From Sedimenticola_A sp040506425 (GTDB lineage: Bacteria; Pseudomonadota; Gammaproteobacteria; Chromatiales; Chromatiaceae), in assembly GCA_965224515.1 (NCBI GenBank), contig OZ245051.1:1922001-1986000 (forward strand): DNA of 64,000 bases. The letters are read 5' to 3'. Position numbers and translations under genes: made by a program. The stretch's first letter is position 1. Every line of letters starts with the position of its first letter. Of the stretch, positions 35,097 through 43,115 are shown piece after piece. The notes beneath the pieces were generated by a model, which was not told the origin of the DNA, ran no database searches, and worked only from the letters and a program-made list of their open reading frames with translations.

Positions 35097-36298
35097 TGGC
35101 GATGTACAGCTATAGAAGCATGGACGCCAGTGGTTCGGTTATCAAGGGCCACGTGGGTGCCGTGAATGAAGATGAACTTGAGCAGCGCCTGAAAAATATG
35201 GGTTTGGAACTCATTAGTTGCAAAGAAGCCGTCACAGTATTCTCTTTTGTTCGTCGTCGTGTTTCCCGTCAGGAACTGATCAACTTCTGCTTTCACATGG
35301 AGCAGATGAGTCGTGTTGGGGTGCCGATTATCGAGTCATTGGTCGATATCAGGGATTCTATGGATAATCCCAGTTTTCGCGAAATTATTTCATCCATGCT
35401 TGTGTCCATTGAAGGAGGTAAAACATTTTCTGAAGCGCTAAGCGAATATCCTGATTTATTCGATGATGTGTTTGTCAGTCTGGTTCGTGCCGGTGAACAC
35501 AGTGGAGAATTGAGTAAAGTATTACTAAATATTACCGAAAGCCTTAAATGGCAGGATGAGGTAGCTGCGCAAACCAAAAAAGTTCTTATGTATCCTGCAT
35601 TCATCGGCATTATTGTTTTGGGTGTCATCTTGTTCCTCATGATTTATCTGGTACCGCAGATGGTGGGCTTTATCCAGAATATGGGGCACGATATTCCTAC
35701 ACATACGCGCTTCTTGATTCTTGTCTCTGATATCACAACAAATTATTGGTACCTGATACTTGGTGCGCCTGTCATGTTCTATTTTATGATCATGTATCTG
35801 GCAAAGATGCATGCAGGGTTACGTTATCAAATGGACAGGATGAAGCTTCATGTATGGTTGATTGGCCCCATTTTGCGAAAGATCATACTCAGCCGTTTTG
35901 CCAACTATTTTGCCTTGTTGTATGCCTCGGGGGTGAGCGTGTTGCAGAGCCTGGAGCTTTGCGAAGACCTGGTGGGAAATCGCGTTATTTCATTGGCATT
36001 GATTAATGTGCGCCAAGAGATTGAAGAGGGAGGTGGCATGAGTGAGAGTTTTGCCTCTGTTGGTCTGTTCCCACCTTTGGTTTTGCGCATGATACGTGTC
36101 GGTGAAAACACAGGCCGGCTTGACAGTTCGTTACTGAATGTCAGTTATTTTTACAACCGTGACGTTAAGGATTCAATAGATAAGCTGCAAACCTTGTTAG
36201 AACCGGCGATTACCGTGATATTGGGCCTGGTACTGGGTTGGGTGATCCTCTCTGTACTGGGCCCAATCTACGACATCATTAGTCAGGTGAGAATGTAG
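35096..36298 (+). CDS. mshG: MshG/GspF-type inner-membrane platform protein
   Basis: A 400-residue polytopic protein with two GspF domains (about 68-190 and 270-392), each ending at hydrophobic helices. Family motifs are FCFHMEQMSRVGVPIIESL and FANYFALLYASGVSVLQSLE. It converts motor movement into pilin insertion. ATG at 35096 overlaps the mshE stop by one base (TGATG). The following gene begins one base after its stop. Confidence 0.9.
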   Translation: MAMYSYRSMDASGSVIKGHVGAVNEDELEQRLKNMGLELISCKEAVTVFSFVRRRVSRQELINFCFHMEQMSRVGVPIIESLVDIRDSMDNPSFREIISSMLVSIEGGKTFSEALSEYPDLFDDVFVSLVRAGEHSGELSKVLLNITESLKWQDEVAAQTKKVLMYPAFIGIIVLGVILFLMIYLVPQMVGFIQNMGHDIPTHTRFLILVSDITTNYWYLILGAPVMFYFMIMYLAKMHAGLRYQMDRMKLHVWLIGPILRKIILSRFANYFALLYASGVSVLQSLELCEDLVGNRVISLALINVRQEIEEGGGMSESFASVGLFPPLVLRMIRVGENTGRLDSSLLNVSYFYNRDVKDSIDKLQTLLEPAITVILGLVLGWVILSVLGPIYDIISQVRM

Positions 36299-36299
36299 C

Positions 36300-37838
36300 A
36301 TGGCTGTACAGCGTATTTTTTACATGACCCCCAGTGGAATGACCGTGTTTTATTGTCACAAAGGGTGTATTGAGCTGTTGGCAAGGTTTGAAATGGGAGA
36401 GGTGGAAGAGTTTTGTGACTATGTAGCTCAACAGCCTGATGTTACCAGTGCAATGGTTGTTGATGTGGTGGAAGAGGAGTTTCGTACCGATCACATTCCC
36501 CATGTTACAGGTGCGGATCGAAGGCGGCTGCTGTCACGGAAGAAGGCTGCAATGTTTCGACATACGCGCCTTTGTAGTACGCAAATACTAAAGCGGGAGG
36601 ATGGGAAACGTAAATATGATCTGGTGCTGTTCGCAGGATTGACGCGACCCGAGACCCTGGAGCCATGGATTGAACAGTTGCATTTAAACAAAGTACCTCT
36701 TGTCGGTATTTACTCGATGTCGAATCTGGAGCAGCTGCTGATGAAAAAAATGGGCCTGGATCATCCAAATGCAGAATTGCTTAGCATTCAGCAGGGATCG
36801 CTTCTGAGGCAGAGTTTTTTCAATAATTCAGAACTCAAGTCCAGTCGCCTTACAAATGTTGATAGTGGTGATGAAGAGGCGTGCTTGAATGGTATCCTCA
36901 GTGAGGTGGAAAGAAATCAGCAATACCTTGGGCGTATGCAGTTGTTGCGTATCGGTGAGCCGGTTTTTATTTACATATTGAGCGCGGGAAGACAGATAGA
37001 GCATTTGCGCTCTGGGTGTGTTGGGAGCGATCAGCTCGATTATCATCTTATTGATCTTAATGATGTGGCCAGAAAAGTAGGACTTGAGCAGCCACTGAAA
37101 TCCGACCAGGCAGAGTATTGCTTGTGCTACATGTTAAGCCGTTGGCTGCCGCATGGGAATTATGCGACCCAAATGGAGCGTGGATATTACAGGCAGTACC
37201 GGTTGCGAAACCAATTGAAGGTGGCAAGTGTATTACTTGTGCTTGCATGCAGCAGTTGGAGTGCTGGTCATGTATTGGATAGTTTTCAGTTAAGCCAGGA
37301 AAGCACTGATCTTGTGAAATTCGCCCAGTTGCAGGCGCATGAATATAAACGACAAGTTGATCGATTGCCCGATCTGAACTATTCACCCAAGGTGATGCGT
37401 TCTGCAGTAGAGCATGACCATAAATTAAAAGAGCATAAGCCAGGTTCATTAAAGGCGTTGGTGATCATAGGGAGTGTTTTATTGGAACATTCCAACGTGA
37501 TTGTGGATGAGCTGAGTTGGGGGGTTGAGGTCTGGGTGGATGATTATGGTGTTAAGCAGCGTATGGAAGTGGCAAAAATTAAGGCTCATCTGGATCGTTT
37601 CCCTAAGGATTATCAGCGTGCGTTTGAACAGGTCGATGCATTGGCGCGGGATTTGAGTCGCGACCCAAGAGTGTATGGAGTAGACGCGCTCTCATTGCCC
37701 TTGAATACTGATCCAGGCAGCTCGCTGGAAGGGGAGTCGCAACGACTTGGTGGGTCAACGGTAGCAAAGTTTGAGTTGAAGATACGCTTGGTATCCCAAT
37801 CAGAATCAGATAACGGCGATGAAATAAATAATGGTTGA
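36300..37838 (+). CDS. GspL/MshI-like assembly protein with cytoplasmic domain and one TM
   Basis: A 512-residue protein I place by position and architecture. Residues 1-300 are soluble with no recognised motif. One hydrophobic helix lies at about 304-322, and the periplasmic remainder has a coiled stretch and a small alpha/beta domain, as in GspL or fused PilM-PilN proteins. It probably links the motor to the PilO-like protein encoded next. Typical MshI proteins are shorter. Direct sequence recognition is weak. Confidence 0.65.
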   Translation: MAVQRIFYMTPSGMTVFYCHKGCIELLARFEMGEVEEFCDYVAQQPDVTSAMVVDVVEEEFRTDHIPHVTGADRRRLLSRKKAAMFRHTRLCSTQILKREDGKRKYDLVLFAGLTRPETLEPWIEQLHLNKVPLVGIYSMSNLEQLLMKKMGLDHPNAELLSIQQGSLLRQSFFNNSELKSSRLTNVDSGDEEACLNGILSEVERNQQYLGRMQLLRIGEPVFIYILSAGRQIEHLRSGCVGSDQLDYHLIDLNDVARKVGLEQPLKSDQAEYCLCYMLSRWLPHGNYATQMERGYYRQYRLRNQLKVASVLLVLACSSWSAGHVLDSFQLSQESTDLVKFAQLQAHEYKRQVDRLPDLNYSPKVMRSAVEHDHKLKEHKPGSLKALVIIGSVLLEHSNVIVDELSWGVEVWVDDYGVKQRMEVAKIKAHLDRFPKDYQRAFEQVDALARDLSRDPRVYGVDALSLPLNTDPGSSLEGESQRLGGSTVAKFELKIRLVSQSESDNGDEINNG

Positions 37839-37901
37839 GTCGAAGAAGATGACGTATCACAAACCTTACCCTGTAATGGGTTACTGTGAGTGCCGTGAGT
37901 G

Positions 37902-38525
37902 ATGATTATTTCAGGCATTGATTGGCGATATATGAGGTCGGCACTGGTTTTTGCACTGATCTCTGTCATTGTGTCTGTATCACTGGTGGGTGCTTCTTTT
38001 CATTACTATACCCAGATGAAATCGGAGTACTCGTTGAAGAAAAGCGAGCGCGATAATCTTAAATTGATGCTTGAAAATGCGAGAGAGGATCAGGCGGTCA
38101 TCCAGGAATACCTGGAACGCTTCAGAGCGCTGGAGAGAGGCGGAATATTTGATGAATCACAAAGGGTGGAGTGGGTTGACGCTGTAAATAATGCGCGTAG
38201 AAAAATGAAGCTCCCACTGGTGCGCTACCATATATTTCCTGAAGCCGTTTTCGACGCTGATTATCTGGTTAATGATGGTTATGTCACCGTGGTAGTCAGT
38301 CGCGTTAAGTTGGAGGCAGGACTCTTGCATGAAGGTGACCTGGTCGATCTGTTTCATTGGATGGATCTCTATGCACCAGGACAACTCCATGTTTCGGAAT
38401 GCAATATGAAGCGTTCCGCGGTGGTTTTTGGTTACTACGCTGACAGTCCAAACCTGGCTGTTACCTGTGAGTTGCTATGGTTCACTATCAAGCCGTCTCA
38501 TCAACATGCGAACAGGGCGAGATAA
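37902..38525 (+). CDS. PilO/MshJ-like inner-membrane assembly protein
   Basis: A 207-residue protein with one N-terminal TM helix (about 12-34), a heptad-rich coiled-coil (35-80) and a C-terminal alpha/beta domain, the layout of PilO, GspM and MshJ. ATG 37902 is used; a GTG directly before it is possible and the ribosome site is poor. It is separated from the previous gene by 63 bases, the widest gap among the assembly genes. Function by position: alignment complex partner. Confidence 0.65.
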   Translation: MIISGIDWRYMRSALVFALISVIVSVSLVGASFHYYTQMKSEYSLKKSERDNLKLMLENAREDQAVIQEYLERFRALERGGIFDESQRVEWVDAVNNARRKMKLPLVRYHIFPEAVFDADYLVNDGYVTVVVSRVKLEAGLLHEGDLVDLFHWMDLYAPGQLHVSECNMKRSAVVFGYYADSPNLAVTCELLWFTIKPSHQHANRAR

Positions 38526-38529
38526 GCTC

Positions 38530-39027
38530 ATGCAGTTAAAGTGCTTTAACGTACAGACTTTTATGGTCACGCTGTTGTTTGCAGCAAGTGTAGTCGGCTT
38601 TGTACATGCGGAGACATCATTGGGTCGCCTCTTTACTTCAGCCACTGACCGGGCATCGTTAAACAAGTTACGCAATGCAGATGTTGTTCAGGTGTCAGGT
38701 GATGGGATCAGGGAAGAGAAGAGAATAGATGTGCCGGACAAGCCGGAGGAGTCAGCGGTAGATTTGATTTTGAATGGTGTTGTTATTCGCAGCGACGGGC
38801 AAAAGACGATCTGGATTAACGGGCAACAGGTCAAGCCGGGAGCGGGAGTGGATAACGTGCATATTTTTGGCGGAGCAGACAGTAATAGCCATATTGTCGT
38901 TGGTGCACCAGGTAAGCGTGCTGTGAAGCTGAAACCCGGGCAGCGCCTGGATAGTGGCAGCGGGCAGGTACAAGAAAGTTATCGCATGAATACTGTTGTG
39001 ACTCCAAAAGGAGGAGGCGGTGATTAA
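38530..39027 (+). CDS. MshK/PilP-like periplasmic protein
   Basis: A 165-residue protein with a signal peptide (about 1-28, ending VHAET). The mature part contains a LILNGVVIRSDGQKTIWINGQQV segment resembling the homology-region beta domain of PilP/GspC/MshK proteins, which touch the secretin. A Gly-rich tail ends it. ATG 38530 is chosen because the signal peptide starts there; the frame is open further upstream into the previous gene. The last eight bases overlap the following gene. Confidence 0.65.
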   Translation: MQLKCFNVQTFMVTLLFAASVVGFVHAETSLGRLFTSATDRASLNKLRNADVVQVSGDGIREEKRIDVPDKPEESAVDLILNGVVIRSDGQKTIWINGQQVKPGAGVDNVHIFGGADSNSHIVVGAPGKRAVKLKPGQRLDSGSGQVQESYRMNTVVTPKGGGGD

Positions 39028-40282
39028 CCGTCGGCAAAAAGGCGCCGTGTTGTTGGTATTGTTGACAATTCTGGTACTCGGCGCGGTAACGCTATTTTTT
39101 AGTCAGCTAAAATATGTGGACACGACATATATTCAATATCAACGTAGTGATGAAGTGCTGCAAGAGGCGCGTGGAGCGCTGATTGGCTGGGCCTTAACAC
39201 ACGAGAATCAACCCGGACTGTTCCCCGTACCGGATCTGCCTGGCGACGGTGACTACGATGGTCAAAGTGATTGCCCTGCAGGTGCCATCAATAGTTCACA
39301 CTTGCTGGGTCAGTTGCCCTGGAAAGCTTATGCTGCACCATGTGTTGATTCGCGTGGTGGAACCGGGGCGCACCTTAAAGACGCCAGTGGTGCATCCTTA
39401 TGGTATGCCGTGACAAGAAATCTTTTGTACGAGTTCGGGTATCCGGTAATCAATTCTCAACTGGCGGATAGCAGCAGTGGTTGGATTACTGTGCGGGATA
39501 ACAGTGGGGCTGTTTTATCGGACCGCGTGGCGGCAGTAGTGATTGCCCCTGGTGTGGCATTGCAAGGGCAGGAACGTATAGGTGCAGCATCACCTGCCAG
39601 TCAATTTCTGGATAGCGTTACCATTGGTGCTACCATCTACAGCAATGCCAATTTTGATTCAGATTTCATCCGGGCAGACGAGAGTGACAATTTTAACGAT
39701 CGCTTGGAGTTTATAACCATTGATGAATTGATGGTGATGATCGAGCGTAAAGTAGCTGTCAAGGTTAGAGGTTGTCTTGATGATTATGCTGCGGTCTCTG
39801 GCGATAAATATCCGTGGGCGGCCCCTTTGGATGGTGCATCTGCACCTGGCTATGCAGGGGTGTATAACAGTGGTTTCGGCCGCCTGCCAGATTCACTGAA
39901 TATAGAATCCAGTCCAGGAGTGGTTGATCCTGCTATGCAGCTAACATGGCAGCCGGCTGATTGTTTCTCTGGCATGGCCTATTGGAACAACTGGCGCGAG
40001 ATGGTGTTTTATCAAGTGGCTCCCGGTTACCAGCCAGGGAGTGGTGCGTCCTGTCCAGACTGTTTGACGCTTAATGGCAGTGGTGCATTCCGTGCCATGG
40101 TGGTCGTGGCTGGTCAGCGACTTGCCGGCCAGAACCGCAGCAGCAACAGCGATCAAGGTGAAATTACGAATTACCTGGAAGGGGATAATGCGGATGCTGA
40201 TACAGCATTTGAAATGAATGTTGCATCGGCGCTGTTTAATGATAGAGCGATCTGTGTTGACGGAGGCAATCTATGTCTGTAG
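39020..40282 (+). CDS. Pilin-complex protein with non-canonical N-terminus (PilX/MshP-like)
   Basis: A 420-residue protein starting at GTG after a GGAGGAGG ribosome site. Its N-terminus (QKGAVLLVLLTILVLGAVTLFF) is pilin-like but lacks Glu at +5, as in PilX/GspK-like minor subunits. A motif FPVPDLPGDGDYDG...GQLPW (about 67-100) is shared with the next gene. At least two CxxC-like cysteine groups (CPDC near 345) are present. It probably belongs to a priming tip complex. It overlaps the next gene by ten bases. Confidence 0.7.
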   Translation: MINRRQKGAVLLVLLTILVLGAVTLFFSQLKYVDTTYIQYQRSDEVLQEARGALIGWALTHENQPGLFPVPDLPGDGDYDGQSDCPAGAINSSHLLGQLPWKAYAAPCVDSRGGTGAHLKDASGASLWYAVTRNLLYEFGYPVINSQLADSSSGWITVRDNSGAVLSDRVAAVVIAPGVALQGQERIGAASPASQFLDSVTIGATIYSNANFDSDFIRADESDNFNDRLEFITIDELMVMIERKVAVKVRGCLDDYAAVSGDKYPWAAPLDGASAPGYAGVYNSGFGRLPDSLNIESSPGVVDPAMQLTWQPADCFSGMAYWNNWREMVFYQVAPGYQPGSGASCPDCLTLNGSGAFRAMVVVAGQRLAGQNRSSNSDQGEITNYLEGDNADADTAFEMNVASALFNDRAICVDGGNLCL

Positions 40283-40956
40283 TCGGCAATAAGTACGCGC
40301 AACATGACAGTGGGAACCAGGGTGGTTTTTCACTTATTGAGATTTCCATTGTGTTGCTGATTATCGGTCTGTTGCTGGGTGGTTTGATGATGCCTTTGTC
40401 TGAGCGATTGAATGCGCAACGCTACAGCGAAACGGAAGATGCTCTGGAAGAGATAAAGGGAGCCATACTTGGATTTACACTGGATCAAAGGCGATTGCCT
40501 TGCCCAGACACCTCTGGCAACGGTATTGAGAACGTTCCGTGTGTTGATGTTGAAGGCACGCTTCCCTGGGTGACGCTGGGCGTTGGGCGTCTGGATAGTT
40601 GGCAACGCCCTTTCCGTTACCGGGTGGATGCCGCTTTTTCCGTCGTTGTGCCTGACCCTGCAAATACGACCAGTGGGTTAACGATTAATGACCAGGCTGG
40701 AACGGCACTGAGTGCGCCCAATCCGGATGCGCCTGTTGCGGTGATTTATTCCTGTGGCCGGGATGGCCTCGCCAATGATGACAACGATGCTGCGGGGGTT
40801 GATACGCCTAACTGTGTCAACGCCGGTGCGGTCGACACGGTTTATATCCAGGATGTTCCCAACGACAGCACGGCCAATTATTTTGACGATATTTTGATTT
40901 TTGTATCAAAGAATATTGTGCTTAACAGGATGGCAAACGCAGGAAAGTGGCCCTGA
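40273..40956 (+). CDS. Minor pilin with type IV prepilin signal
   Basis: A 227-residue prepilin. The cleavage site is GG-FSLIE with a 17-18-residue leader and the required Glu at +5, followed by a hydrophobic assembly helix. The globular part has LPCPDTSGNGIENVPC and GTLPW motifs resembling the upstream protein, and further cysteines (YSCGRDG, TPNCVN). It needs a prepilin peptidase that is not in this window. Confidence 0.82.
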   Translation: MSVVGNKYAQHDSGNQGGFSLIEISIVLLIIGLLLGGLMMPLSERLNAQRYSETEDALEEIKGAILGFTLDQRRLPCPDTSGNGIENVPCVDVEGTLPWVTLGVGRLDSWQRPFRYRVDAAFSVVVPDPANTTSGLTINDQAGTALSAPNPDAPVAVIYSCGRDGLANDDNDAAGVDTPNCVNAGAVDTVYIQDVPNDSTANYFDDILIFVSKNIVLNRMANAGKWP

Positions 40957-41272
40957 TATAGGGGGGGGCAAATGTAGTGGGTTGAAAAGCATGTGTGTCC
41001 AACGCTCTGTTTTGCAAGCATAAAACAGTAATGTGGTTGGCTAAAATATCCGGTCATTTGTGCAGGCAAGTCGAGGTGTTACGGATTATGGATGGACGTT
41101 CCATAGTTTTTGTAGAGTTCACTGTGTTGTGTGATTTTCCGAATCGCACAGTACGGTCATCTATACTAGAAGGTAACTATGAGCGAGTGTTACATGTAGT
41201 TGATCAGGGGGGATCAGGATAAGCAGTGCCTTGATTTGGACTCTTGTCCGATCTAACCAAAAGGTGATAGCA
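40957..41272 (+). other. Regulatory gap before the terminal pilin gene
   Basis: A 316-base gap in an otherwise overlapping operon. It has no convincing gene. TATACT at 41162-41167 could be a -10 box but no good -35 lies 16-18 bases upstream. An imperfect inverted repeat, GTGTGATT with AATCGCAC, lies at 41130-41149. It probably gives the pilin its own promoter. Confidence 0.4.
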
Positions 41273-41941
41273 ATGAAACGCAAACAGGCGGGTTTTACAT
41301 TAATTGAGATTTCCATCGTATTGGTTGTTATTGGATTGCTTCTGGGAGGGGTTTTGAAAGGCCAGGAGATGATTGAAAACGCCAAGATTGCCAATCTCCG
41401 TAATGACTATGAAGGTGTCACTGCAGCCATTTACGCCTATCAGGACCGCTATCGTGCCCTGCCAGGGGATGACAACAGCGCCAGCAATGCCGACCGTGGA
41501 TGGTCCGATTCTGCACCAGGAAATGGGAATGGCGTGCTCAACACCAACAATGCGTTTGATGCCGGTGCTGCAGAGAGTGGCCAGGTGTGGCAGCACCTGC
41601 GTTACGCGGGGCTGATTACCGGTGATCCTTCAGGGACTACGAACAATGTTGGTGGTCGGGCAAATCCAGTTAACGCCTTTGGCGGCAAGATCGGTTTTAC
41701 CAATTCAACTGCAGCTTGGGGCTTGGGGTTAAGCGGGCATTTGGTGTGTGCCAGCAATGTTGTCGGCAAAGCCGCATCTGCGATTGATTCATCCGTGGAT
41801 GACGGTAACCCCGATACAGGGCAGATGAGAGGGATACTGGCCACAGGAAATACCCCGGCAACCTTCGAGCCTGCCGGTAATACACCTGCAACGGCTTACT
41901 TGGAAAATGGCGAGGTCTATAGTGTGTGTCAGCGTTTCTAA
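41273..41941 (+). CDS. Type IV prepilin, likely the major (MshA-like) subunit
   Basis: A 222-residue prepilin with a short six-to-seven-residue basic leader, cleavage at G-FTLIE with Glu+5, and the hydrophobic assembly helix ISIVLVVIGLLLGGVL. The globular domain is Gly/Asn-rich with a two-cysteine pair (HLVCASN and SVCQRF at the very end), consistent with a C-terminal disulfide loop. ATG 41273 with an AAGGTG ribosome site is chosen over an upstream TTG because the leader then has normal length. Its separate promoter region and terminator suggest higher expression than the assembly genes. Confidence 0.8.
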   Translation: MKRKQAGFTLIEISIVLVVIGLLLGGVLKGQEMIENAKIANLRNDYEGVTAAIYAYQDRYRALPGDDNSASNADRGWSDSAPGNGNGVLNTNNAFDAGAAESGQVWQHLRYAGLITGDPSGTTNNVGGRANPVNAFGGKIGFTNSTAAWGLGLSGHLVCASNVVGKAASAIDSSVDDGNPDTGQMRGILATGNTPATFEPAGNTPATAYLENGEVYSVCQRF

Positions 41942-41977
41942 GCGTTTGGGTCAACTGTAGTTAGCGCCGCTGATTTA

Positions 41978-41997
41978 CCCCCGGCTTGAGTCGGGGG
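41978..41997 (+). terminator. Terminator-like hairpin after the pilin gene
   Basis: CCCCCGGC pairs with GTCGGGGG around a TTGA loop (eight pairs, one G-T). The following T content is weak (CAGCTTTCTT), so it may act as a stabiliser as well. Confidence 0.65.
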
Positions 41998-42185
41998 CAG
42001 CTTTCTTGTCATGGGAAGTTGCTGGGGTTGTCTGTGCGGTAATCGTGTTGGGTAAAGTGGACCTTATTGCGGTTTATGACGCCTGGTTGATAAGAGACTC
42101 CAAGACGCTGCTTATGTAACTGGTGGGGTTCCTGGGCGTTTGAGTGATTCTTTCACCAAAGAGACAGTTTCATTTGCATTTGCCC

Positions 42186-42213
42186 TGTACCCTGGTACAA
42201 ATACTGGTACAAA
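42186..42213. repeat. Short inverted and direct repeats beside the distal rnpB fragment
   Basis: TGTACCCTGGTACA (42186-42199) is a perfect six-base inverted repeat, overlapping two direct copies of CTGGTACAAA (42192 and 42204) with a 12-base period. They lie about 40 bases inside the island end, where arm-type integrase sites normally occur. The surrounding gap 41998-42565 holds no gene. Confidence 0.5.
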
Positions 42214-42251
42214 CTACGCTACAGATAGTTGTAACCTCTGGATTAACTATC

Positions 42252-42399
42252 GGTGCAAGCCCTAATAGGGAGGGCAGGCGGTTCAGTCCATAACGTGTGG
42301 CCCACATGGTCCCCGGGTAGGTTGATTGAGGCGCGCGATGACGCGTGGCCCAGATGAATGACCGTTCTAGACAGAGCCCGGCTTGCGGGTCGATCCCCA
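42252..42399 (+). pseudogene. rnpB: Displaced 3'-terminal fragment of rnpB
   Basis: The fragment corresponds to the last 147 bases of RNase P RNA. It reproduces CAGATGAATGACCGTTCT and GTGTGGCCCACA-type blocks, but its conserved core reads ACAGAGCCCGGCTTG where the working gene has ACAGAACCCGGCTTA. Its last bases no longer pair with the rnpB 5' end to make helix P1. It has no 5' part, so it cannot make a functional RNA. Confidence 0.85.
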
Positions 42400-42565
42400 T
42401 TCCGCTTTTTATTCCCATTCCCCCTGTAAAACCTAATAAATCACTTTAAGTGCGTTACTTACCGTGCTGTTTTATAGCGCTTTATCGCTTCTTGTCTGCT
42501 TTTAACTCCTGCTTGTAACTGTTTGTCTTTAAAGGAAGTTTTCCTGTTTTAGTGGGGATATTTTC

Positions 42566-42595
42566 TTGACAAGTGGTGAAAGCGGTACCTATTAT
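42566..42595 (+). promoter_or_regulatory. Sigma-70 promoter of the dcw cluster
   Basis: TTGACA at 42566-42571 and TATTAT at 42590-42595 with an 18-base spacer. Initiation would be near 42602, 55 bases before the mraZ start chosen. Confidence 0.8.
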
Positions 42596-42619
42596 GGGAA
42601 GAAGTGGATGAAAGTGGTT
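42595..42619 (+). promoter_or_regulatory. MraZ operator: three TGG repeats at 10-bp spacing
   Basis: TGGGA at 42595, TGGAT at 42605 and TGGTT at 42615 stand exactly ten bases apart, matching the TGGGN-N5 repeats bound by MraZ in E. coli. They overlap the -10 box and start point, so binding would repress the cluster. Confidence 0.78.
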
Positions 42620-42657
42620 TTTTTTGGAAAAAAGGGAATTACGGGGGAGCTGCTACA

Positions 42658-43113
42658 TTGTTTCGGGGAGTCAATAGACTAAATCTGGATGCCAAGGGGC
42701 GTCTTGCAGTGCCGACGCGTTATCGCGACCGGCTGCGGGATTGCTGTGCCTCCGAGTTGGTTATTACCGTTGATACCGATCACTGCCTTTTGATCTACCC
42801 CCTGCCGGAGTGGCAGGAGATCGAGCGCAAGCTGATGAAGCTCCCTTCATTCAATAAAGCCGCAAGACGCCTGCAGAGGCTCCTGGTGGGGCATGCCACC
42901 GAGTTGGAGATGGATGCCCAGGGGCGGGTGCTGTTGCCTCCGCCCCTTCGGGATTTCGCCGGCCTGGAAAAGCATGCCGTACTGATCGGTCAGGGGAACA
43001 AGTTCGAACTATGGGATGAAACGCGCTGGAACGAGCAGCGTGACGGGTGGCTGGAGGAGGCTGATATGGAGTCTCTGGATCTTCCTGCCGATCTCGAAAC
43101 TTTGTCGATCTGA
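42658..43113 (+). CDS. mraZ: Transcriptional regulator MraZ, TTG start
   Basis: A 151-residue DNA-binding protein of two SpoVT/AbrB-like repeats (LNLDAKGRLAVPTRYRD and LEMDAQGRVLLPPPLRD). It represses its own operon by binding TGG repeats. The start is taken as TTG 42658, ten bases after a GGGGGAG ribosome site. This gives the family length (about 150) and the standard FRG N-terminus. The in-frame ATG at 42604 would add 18 residues, lies almost at the transcription start and overlaps the operator. Confidence 0.88.
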   Translation: MFRGVNRLNLDAKGRLAVPTRYRDRLRDCCASELVITVDTDHCLLIYPLPEWQEIERKLMKLPSFNKAARRLQRLLVGHATELEMDAQGRVLLPPPLRDFAGLEKHAVLIGQGNKFELWDETRWNEQRDGWLEEADMESLDLPADLETLSI

Positions 43114-43115
43114 CC

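Larger units (their letters stand above)
28168..42399. mobile_element. Putative genomic island inserted at the 3' end of rnpB, carrying the MSHA-type operon
   Basis: About 14 kb between two direct copies of the rnpB 3' end. The content, one pilus operon, looks richer in A+T than both flanks. The distal copy abuts the mraZ promoter region; rnpB directly followed by mraZ is the order I know from Pseudomonas. An element integrating at an RNA gene's 3' end regenerates the gene and leaves the displaced end at the far side, as seen here. No integrase or excisionase is present, so it would be old and immobile. Confidence 0.6.

Noticed and set aside
41129..41151. TGTGA-like inverted repeat as a CRP site before the pilin gene
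   Set aside because: The arms are too far apart for the TGTGA-N6-TCACA spacing; kept only as an inverted repeat.
28316..42251. Search for an integrase, transposase or excisionase in the putative island
   Set aside because: Every sizeable frame is a pilus gene or a shadow of one; none carries tyrosine-recombinase or transposase motifs.
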